Source: Euryarchaeota archaeon UBA173 (lineage in GTDB: Archaea; Thermoplasmatota; Poseidoniia; Poseidoniales; Thalassarchaeaceae). From it: a DNA stretch of 11,200 bases. Below, one piece after another: positions 5,751 through 11,200 of this stretch; position 1 is the stretch's first letter; each line of letters begins with the position of its first letter. The notes beneath the pieces were generated by a model. That model searched no databases and was not told the DNA's origin. It worked only from the letters and a program-made list of their open reading frames with translations. Made by a program: the position numbers and the translations under genes. The stretch spans positions 1-11,200 of the forward strand of contig DAJH01000065.1 in assembly GCA_002498925.1 (NCBI GenBank), given 5' to 3'.

Positions 5751-8700
5751 ATGGACAGAGCAAAGTCGAGAAGCAGCATAACAATGGTACTACTGATGGT
5801 TCTCAGCACGTTCGCGGGCTTGGGCACTCCCTCGGTCATGGCGAGCGAGATAGTCATGACCGATGCGATCGAAGTCACCCCTGGTGGAACATTCAATGAT
5901 AGGATGGTCGCAGTTGATGCAGACTCCCTAGGAAACACCCATTTCGTTTGGAGCAGAAACACTCAGCATCTGTATTACAAGATGCTCGATGCGAGGGGAG
6001 AGGTGCTGATCGACGATACTCAAATCTCAGATCCTGGAGCCCACAGAGCTTGGCACCCGGACATCCGGGTAGATCACGCGGACATGGTACACATCACCTG
6101 GACCGACAAGGCAAACCAGTGGGCGATCATGTATACGCTTCTGGACCCCTCATTAGATGACCAAAGTGGCGACCAGACCACCGACGCAGCAATCTCGATA
6201 ATTGGAGACTACGAGGTTTCCCTGCATCAGCAGAACAGGGACTGGCCAGCAATAGATGTTGACTCCGAGAATGACCCCCACATAGTCTGGCAGGATTCAT
6301 ACGAGCCCCTCGACATGTACTACCAGCAGCCACAGATTTACTACAAGATGCTGGAGATAGACGTACCAGCGAGAACAGCCATCATAGCCATAGACGAAAC
6401 CCTACTCACTCCGATCATCGGCCACAAGGGGCACCCCGACGTCGCTGTCGATTTGGACGACTTCGTTCAGGTAGTATGGGATGACACGAGGGGGGGCAAG
6501 GTGGAGATGGTAGCCCCAATCGACACATCCGGCTCAATGAATGCAGAATGGGCGGACATGTGTGCGGTGTTCTACGGGGGGTACTTCGTCAGTGGAGGGT
6601 ACTTCGAGGGCCTCAAGCCAATGCTCGTGAGAGCAAACATGACCGTCTACGAGACTCTCTATGCACTCAGTGGCAACTGGCCCAGTGCATCTCAGAGCGG
6701 CAACTGTGCTAATGCCTACCAAACAGGCGGCTCCGGAAGTCAGGGACCAAGGACAACCCCTCTCGGGAATACCCCAGGAGACGATTCTGGTGGCATCAGA
6801 TACCTCACTGAGGTCGTCTACAACAACGGGGCAGTCAACCTCCCTCAAGACGGTGGATACTACAGTGAATTCTGGGGCCCGGCGTCTACATGGGCCTGCC
6901 TCTCTTGGTATGACAACGCAGGACAGGTACCAGGAAACCCACCCACCACACTAGACCACAAGTGGAATCCAAACGCTACTAAGATAGTCATACCAATCTC
7001 AGACGAGGGCCCATATGGAGGGGACCCAGCACAGCAATCAGACGACACACAGAGCATCAACGAGGCCCATGACGCCTGCGTGCGAGCAGGAGTCATACCC
7101 GTTCCATTAGTCGCAGCCGGCTTCGGATCCGCTTCCTCGGATGTAGGATCTCACATGATGGATCTAGCGGCCTGTCCGAACGGATTCGTCAGCCTGAACG
7201 CTAGGTCTTGCCCTGGCTCGACTACAAGGCTAACCCACGCCGGAGGTCAGATGTACAGCTTCCCGACCTCGTCCAGCAACTCTGCCGAACTACAACTGAT
7301 GGTAGAGGCCCTCGTGTATCTGGCTACCAACAATTCGAGGGAGATATTCATGTCCGTATTGGACCCCAGAGCCCTCCTAGAAAACCCATGGCCCGGTTGG
7401 ACAAAGGGTGATTCTGGAACCGAAGTAGACAACACCGCTGACAGGTACATACAGGACATCGGACCATCACTAGACTACCAAGGCTATGGCCACTTGGTGG
7501 TAGTGAACGATACCAGGATTACACTGAACGACGCATTCAGCCTCCATCCCGCTATAGCTGTAGACACCTCCGGAAACACCCACGTGTCTTGGATGGATGG
7601 ACGTGCATACGGCTTCGACATCGACGTCAACTACGAGGTGTACTACACCAGACTCAGACTAAGGGGGGCACAGGAATGGGACGGCGTCCCCGAGGGACTC
7701 CCCTCATATGGAATCAAGCAGATCGCAGATGCTGCTATATCGACAGTCGAGGGACTAGAGGGAATAACTACTCAGAGGCCGTTTGGAGCTAACTCACACA
7801 TGCCCGCAATTCTGACTGACTCGTTCGACAACGTGCATCTAACATGGCTAGACAACGGCAATGAGTCTCAGGGCGAGACAGTGATGTACGCCAGACTAAA
7901 TCACACCCACGACTCACATCCGAATGGGTTCCCAATGAACTCAATCGCTTCCTCGGTGATAGATCCCTGGGAGAGAATACAGGTAACCGAGTGGCAGTCC
8001 GATAAGCTAGGGCCTAACTCGCCAGCCACACCTGATTTGGGTCAGCCACCAGCCTTCGCCAATGACCTGGGAAGTGGTGCACACGTCGCCTGGTCTGACA
8101 ACTACAAGTGCGAAGACACCAACAATGGCGGTAGGTATACGCTGTGCTACGTGCACATCCTAACTGGATTAGTTGAGGTAGCCCTAGGGGAGACCGAGAC
8201 TTACTACCACACGATAGAGCCAAGCGGCCAGACAATGTTCAACATGTCCATTTCAAACCCAACCCCCGGGCCAGTTGAGCTTGTTTCCGACACTTTCTTC
8301 GTATCCATGGAGGGAGTCCCAAATAACTGGAGTGCCACACTCTTCTTCTCCACCAACCACACGCCGATTTTCCCATCCACTCCCGTTTTCCTCAAGGGAG
8401 GGGAACTCGTTCCGATATACATGAGGGTTCGTGCGCCCACGATATACCAAGCTAATGAGGACGAGCTGGCAACGATCGTTATTTCGGCACTGTCGAACAA
8501 GGATCCTGCGATTAGAGACGAACAGATTACTCTGACTCTCATGGATGTAGTCCACGGCATAGAGCTTGACACAAGCCACTATCAAGCAGACGTGGAGCAA
8601 GGGCAGAACGCAGTATTCTCGATATCAGTGACCAATACGGGCAACGTTTACGATACATTCGCATTCTATGATCCTGCGACCTTGGAAGGACAAACTGAAT

Positions 8701-10832
8701 GGGCATTGCCGTTCGGCTGGGGGATAAGTTTCCCCACTTCATTATCTCTTGATCCGGGCCAGTCTGTGACTAGGAACCTACAGGTCAGCGTTCCAACCTC
8801 ACAAGAACCAGGCACCTTTGTCATATACCTCAAGGGATGGTCAACCGGCGAACCGGTATTGTCCATCGACAGAGGGACATTTGACGTACTTGAGCTCTGG
8901 ATCAATGTTTCAGTCAAGACTACTGGCAACATTGTCTTCAATCTCGGTGACACCACGCAACATATACTTCCAGGAGAATGCTCCTCTTTCGATATCGAAG
9001 TAACCAAGCACTTCACTCCTGGGCACTTGGTATTCACCACTCCAGGCGGGCCAGACGAGAGGCCATCTGAAATCTCCGAGTCGACATGGAGATACGATAA
9101 TTGGATTGTAGATCTAGACTTCGAGAACGCCCCTGGGGGCAATGGTATCGCGGACAACGCACCGAGGTACTGGGCCGTAGTCGATACTCCTTACACGGTC
9201 ACGGCACTAATGTGCGCTCCGTACAACGCCACGGCGGGTCTTGGAGAGTCGGTCACCGTCAGAGCACACTTGGACGGGGCACCGCAAGTCAGGGACACAG
9301 TGGTTTTGGTTACTAATGTGAAGCAAGTATACGATTTGGAGTCCGCTGTGCCCGAGACCATCCTGTCCCTTCACCCAGGGCAGGAGTACGAGATGCCGAC
9401 GACAATCGAAAACATAGGGAACGGGCCAGATAGGTACGACATCACAATACAGTCAATCACAGACTCATTCGGCGCATCGCACGTCTGGGACGTCTACATC
9501 CCCCGGATACTCTTCGAGGAGCTTGACAGAGATGAAGCCCAGACAATACCAATCGTCGTGAACGTGCCCGAGAAGACTCTAGCAGGGCAGTACACAATGG
9601 TTCTACAGGTCCTGAGTGAGGAATCTTACGAAGGGACTAGGATACGCGACTCAGTTACCCTCCAGATAGAGATAGTAGAATTCCATGACATGAGAATAGT
9701 TCTGGACCCTGCAGTTGAGAGCAAGATCAAGACAACTGCACCTGGGAGGATAGTCAGGTTCGTGATGAATGTCACTAACTTCGGGAACGTCCCGGACCAG
9801 CCCACCTTACACAACCACACTCAGGATGGTGCCGGTTGGGACGAGCAAGCTGGTCTGAACGCACTCGAGAATTGGCAGATAAGGTATGCGATACTCGAGA
9901 ATTTCGAATCAGAGTTCCCTACAGAGGTCCTGTGTGGAATACAGGAGACTCTCAGTGACCCAATACCCAGTGAGCCTTGCTACAAATCAGCCGCCGAGGT
10001 CCTGACTCTGCCCATGATGGAAGCATACACCACGCTAAACATCGTTGTAATCATAGAGATTCACCCAGAGGCCGCATTGGCAAACAGGGAGATCGGAATC
10101 AAGGTGCTCTCATCGCATGGTTCGAAGGAAGCCGGGGGAGATCATGACGAGACTCCGATTTGGGACGACTCGTGCACTATCGATATGAACGGAGACGGAC
10201 TGCCTGACAACTATCGTCCGAATTGTGATACCAACGAGCAGGTGATAGAACTCAGGCTAAGGGCACCAGATCTTGAGGTTATGACAGCTCGAGCAGAGGT
10301 TCTGAAGGGCGACGTGGGCGACATGCTTTCGGTAAACGTACAGATCAGGAACATAGGAAACGCACACGCCACGGACGTCAATATCGTGCTTTGTGCCGGC
10401 CAGACCGAGAAGAACATCGAAGACGATGGCTGCAAGGAGGAGAACATAGTCTACAGACAGGTAATCGAGGCTATAATGCCCAACTTGGATGACGAAGACC
10501 CTCCAACCATCACATTGCTCTACATGGTCGAGGCAGGAACCCATGACGTTGTGGTCGTGGTTGATCCGGACAACATCATCGTCGAGACCAACGAGGACAA
10601 CAACGTAATGGCAGTCGAAGATGGAAGGATGGGCTCGAACCTAGGATTCCTTGACGTCGGCGTCGAAGTCATCGTGCAGTATTCGGTTCCAGGAATCATC
10701 GTACTGGCGACGTTTGCCCTCTTCGGCATAGTCGGCGTAGTCATGTACGGAAGAAGGATGGAGGCTCTACAGCGATACCGTGAGAAGAGCAGCCTAATGG
10801 CCAACATGAGCGACGACGACCTACGCTTCTAG
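5751..10832 (+). CDS. Giant membrane-anchored surface protein: beta-propeller with nested vWA domain, Ig-like modules, CARDB
   Basis: The 1693-residue product is an exported, membrane-anchored protein. Residues 1-31 form a signal peptide (K/R-rich start, core ITMVLLMVLSTFAGL, likely cleavage after VMA). Seven propeller-like repeats of the form D-x(7-8)-[HV]-x-x-W-x-D, most followed by a tyrosine-rich strand, span 54-803. The fourth is interrupted at about 250-530 by a von Willebrand A-like domain with DTSGSM (258-263) and IPISDEG (414-420). From about 809 come Ig-like modules with 'TNTGN'-type strands, resembling NEW3/CARDB folds (about 809-932, 936-1040, 1051-1192, 1193-1308, 1314-1455). A calcium-loop motif DMNGDGLPD lies at 1478-1486 and a CARDB-like domain at 1506-1624, with DPDNIIVETNEDNN at its end. 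One membrane helix (about 1646-1666) and a 27-residue tail with MSDDDLRF finish it. There are 13 N-x-S/T sequons outside the membrane and 16 cysteines in local pairs. I infer surface adhesion or polymer binding; no enzymatic motif is seen. The start is fixed by AGGTGAG. Confidence 0.92.
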   Translation: MDRAKSRSSITMVLLMVLSTFAGLGTPSVMASEIVMTDAIEVTPGGTFNDRMVAVDADSLGNTHFVWSRNTQHLYYKMLDARGEVLIDDTQISDPGAHRAWHPDIRVDHADMVHITWTDKANQWAIMYTLLDPSLDDQSGDQTTDAAISIIGDYEVSLHQQNRDWPAIDVDSENDPHIVWQDSYEPLDMYYQQPQIYYKMLEIDVPARTAIIAIDETLLTPIIGHKGHPDVAVDLDDFVQVVWDDTRGGKVEMVAPIDTSGSMNAEWADMCAVFYGGYFVSGGYFEGLKPMLVRANMTVYETLYALSGNWPSASQSGNCANAYQTGGSGSQGPRTTPLGNTPGDDSGGIRYLTEVVYNNGAVNLPQDGGYYSEFWGPASTWACLSWYDNAGQVPGNPPTTLDHKWNPNATKIVIPISDEGPYGGDPAQQSDDTQSINEAHDACVRAGVIPVPLVAAGFGSASSDVGSHMMDLAACPNGFVSLNARSCPGSTTRLTHAGGQMYSFPTSSSNSAELQLMVEALVYLATNNSREIFMSVLDPRALLENPWPGWTKGDSGTEVDNTADRYIQDIGPSLDYQGYGHLVVVNDTRITLNDAFSLHPAIAVDTSGNTHVSWMDGRAYGFDIDVNYEVYYTRLRLRGAQEWDGVPEGLPSYGIKQIADAAISTVEGLEGITTQRPFGANSHMPAILTDSFDNVHLTWLDNGNESQGETVMYARLNHTHDSHPNGFPMNSIASSVIDPWERIQVTEWQSDKLGPNSPATPDLGQPPAFANDLGSGAHVAWSDNYKCEDTNNGGRYTLCYVHILTGLVEVALGETETYYHTIEPSGQTMFNMSISNPTPGPVELVSDTFFVSMEGVPNNWSATLFFSTNHTPIFPSTPVFLKGGELVPIYMRVRAPTIYQANEDELATIVISALSNKDPAIRDEQITLTLMDVVHGIELDTSHYQADVEQGQNAVFSISVTNTGNVYDTFAFYDPATLEGQTEWALPFGWGISFPTSLSLDPGQSVTRNLQVSVPTSQEPGTFVIYLKGWSTGEPVLSIDRGTFDVLELWINVSVKTTGNIVFNLGDTTQHILPGECSSFDIEVTKHFTPGHLVFTTPGGPDERPSEISESTWRYDNWIVDLDFENAPGGNGIADNAPRYWAVVDTPYTVTALMCAPYNATAGLGESVTVRAHLDGAPQVRDTVVLVTNVKQVYDLESAVPETILSLHPGQEYEMPTTIENIGNGPDRYDITIQSITDSFGASHVWDVYIPRILFEELDRDEAQTIPIVVNVPEKTLAGQYTMVLQVLSEESYEGTRIRDSVTLQIEIVEFHDMRIVLDPAVESKIKTTAPGRIVRFVMNVTNFGNVPDQPTLHNHTQDGAGWDEQAGLNALENWQIRYAILENFESEFPTEVLCGIQETLSDPIPSEPCYKSAAEVLTLPMMEAYTTLNIVVIIEIHPEAALANREIGIKVLSSHGSKEAGGDHDETPIWDDSCTIDMNGDGLPDNYRPNCDTNEQVIELRLRAPDLEVMTARAEVLKGDVGDMLSVNVQIRNIGNAHATDVNIVLCAGQTEKNIEDDGCKEENIVYRQVIEAIMPNLDDEDPPTITLLYMVEAGTHDVVVVVDPDNIIVETNEDNNVMAVEDGRMGSNLGFLDVGVEVIVQYSVPGIIVLATFALFGIVGVVMYGRRMEALQRYREKSSLMANMSDDDLRF
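5910..8159 (+). repeat. Seven degenerate propeller-blade repeats (protein level) in the surface protein
   Basis: Repeats begin at residues 54, 106, 167, 230, 601, 686 and 768 of the surface protein. Examples of the core are GNTHFVWSRN, DMVHITWTDK, NDPHIVWQDS, DFVQVVWDDT, GNTHVSWMDG, DNVHLTWLDN and GSGAHVAWSDN. Most are followed 10-20 residues later by a strand such as LYYKML, IMYTLLD, IYYKML, EIFMSVLD, VYYTRL or VMYARL. The DNA is too diverged for a nucleotide repeat. Seven copies would close a seven-bladed propeller of the BNR/sialidase-like kind; the number of blades is my count by eye. Confidence 0.6.
6498..7340 (+). other. von Willebrand A-like domain nested inside propeller repeat 4
   Basis: Residues about 250-530 of the surface protein carry the vWA signature: a strand ending in DTSGSM (residues 258-263, the first metal-binding MIDAS loop) and a later strand KIVIPISDEG (411-420) typical of the fourth strand with its metal-coordinating Asp. 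This is followed by helix SINEAHDACVRAG and strand VIPVPLVAAGFG. The middle Thr of the MIDAS is not clear. A Gly/Ser/Asn-rich insertion lies at about 314-348. Six cysteines (271, 319, 383, 443, 475, 487) lie within it. On either side the interrupted blade reads VVWDDTRGGK before and EIFMSVLD after. Confidence 0.7.
10266..10622 (+). other. CARDB-like domain before the membrane anchor
   Basis: Residues about 1506-1624 of the surface protein have the CARDB pattern: PDLEVMTARAEVLKGDVGD, then a strand with VQIRNIGNAHATDVNIVLC, and at the end VVVVDPDNIIVETNEDNN. CARDB domains are Ig-like adhesion modules found in archaeal and bacterial cell-surface proteins. The terminal D-x-D-N...E-x-N-E-x-N-N block is the most characteristic part. 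It sits about 20 residues before the membrane helix, as a stalk would. Confidence 0.75.
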
Positions 10833-10834
10833 GC

Positions 10835-11188
10835 TCACTTCGCCATCCACCATGGAAGGGGCGTACCGCGATCCGCAGCCACCAAACTGCCTCTCTCGGC
10901 TGCGAAGTCCCTGAGTAGGCGCTCCCTCAGAGAGTGCATCATCTCCTCGGCGTCGTTCGACTGTATCCTCATGGACTGGGCGAAAATATCCAGATCCAAA
11001 GGCCTCCTAGGTTGAGCCATCAGAGAATGCGCCAGCAAACGCTCTTCATAGCTCCCAAGGCCCTCATTCACGCTCGGCGTCACCTTGCTCATGACATGTT
11101 GGTGTAGAGCAATTACAGCATCACGCCGCTCGTCGATCATCTCTAGGCTGGCATCTAGCTCTGCCAATATCTGTATTGCCTCTGCCAT
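10835..11188 (-). CDS. Small helical protein of unknown function
   Basis: The 117-residue product is predicted mostly alpha-helical and soluble, with helices at about 2-36 (AEAIQILAELDASLEMIDERRD), 45-59 (GSYEERLLAHSLMAQ) and 65-96 (LDLDIFAQSMRIQSNDAEEM), and a tail ending in PLPWWMAK. The three-helix pattern with ID-E-R-R, a Lys (MSK) and YEERLL faintly recalls AroQ chorismate mutase. However, the R-to-K spacing and the expected C-terminal Gln position do not fit, so I do not assign it. ATG 11188 is chosen over the in-frame TTG at 11194 because a full AGGAGGT lies 5 bases before the ATG. The gene converges on the surface-protein gene with 2 bases between the stop codons. Its 5' neighbour lies outside the window. 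Confidence 0.75.
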   Translation of the reverse strand: MAEAIQILAELDASLEMIDERRDAVIALHQHVMSKVTPSVNEGLGSYEERLLAHSLMAQPRRPLDLDIFAQSMRIQSNDAEEMMHSLRERLLRDFAAERGSLVAADRGTPLPWWMAK

Positions 11189-11193
11189 GGGCA

Positions 11194-11200
11194 ACCTCCT
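11194..11200 (-). promoter_or_regulatory. Strong Shine-Dalgarno site of the minus-strand gene
   Basis: On the minus strand the last seven bases of the window read AGGAGGT, a full complement to the anti-Shine-Dalgarno, with 5 bases before ATG at 11188. It is the best ribosome binding site in the window and fixes the start. The promoter must lie outside the window. Confidence 0.75.

Noticed and set aside
5357..5962. A 201-residue minus-strand open frame across the promoter of the surface-protein gene
   Set aside because: It runs through two well supported plus-strand genes and a promoter and shows no domain; it is a shadow.

Overview
The window looks archaeal and most probably comes from a marine Thermoplasmatota genome of the Poseidoniales (Marine Group II) type. 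This is an inference from several features: frequent AGG/AGA arginine and ATA isoleucine codons, Shine-Dalgarno sites of the AGGTG(A) type in front of only some genes, an archaeal-style promoter with a TATA-like element before the largest gene, a giant single-pass surface protein with a short charged C-terminal tail, a DUF2299-like protein (an archaeal family), and a PlsC-type acyltransferase (reported from Marine Group II). No rRNA, tRNA, CRISPR array or insertion sequence is visible. Coding density is very high.

Layout. Positions 1-112 hold no certain gene. Positions 113-5639 carry five co-directional plus-strand genes: a four-helix membrane protein of unknown family; a flavoprotein of the SdhA/FrdA/NadB fold with degenerate catalytic positions; a HIT-family nucleotide hydrolase/transferase; a PlsC-like acyltransferase with a C-terminal membrane domain; and a DUF2299-like protein. 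Gaps between genes 2-3, 3-4 and 4-5 are 8-22 bases, so genes 2-5 are plausibly one transcription unit. A 111-base gap follows, with a perfect 12-base palindrome, a TATA-like element and a good Shine-Dalgarno site. It leads into a 1693-residue secreted, membrane-anchored protein (5751-10832). A small minus-strand gene (10835-11188) converges on it with only 2 bases between the stop codons.

The most striking object is the giant surface protein. After a signal peptide I count seven propeller-like repeats. The fourth repeat is split by a complete von Willebrand A-like domain (MIDAS motif DTSGSM). Then come a series of Ig-like/NEW3-like modules, a calcium-loop motif, a CARDB-like domain, one membrane helix and a 27-residue cytoplasmic tail. 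Its 16 cysteines fall into local pairs, as expected of a disulfide-stabilised extracellular protein. A cell-surface adhesion or ligand-binding role is the natural inference, but the ligand cannot be told from the sequence.

The other genes show no obvious shared pathway. The acyltransferase is of interest because it implies fatty-acyl glycerolipid chemistry in an archaeon. The flavoprotein is of interest because it keeps the FAD-binding frame but has lost several residues that define succinate dehydrogenase and aspartate oxidase activity.
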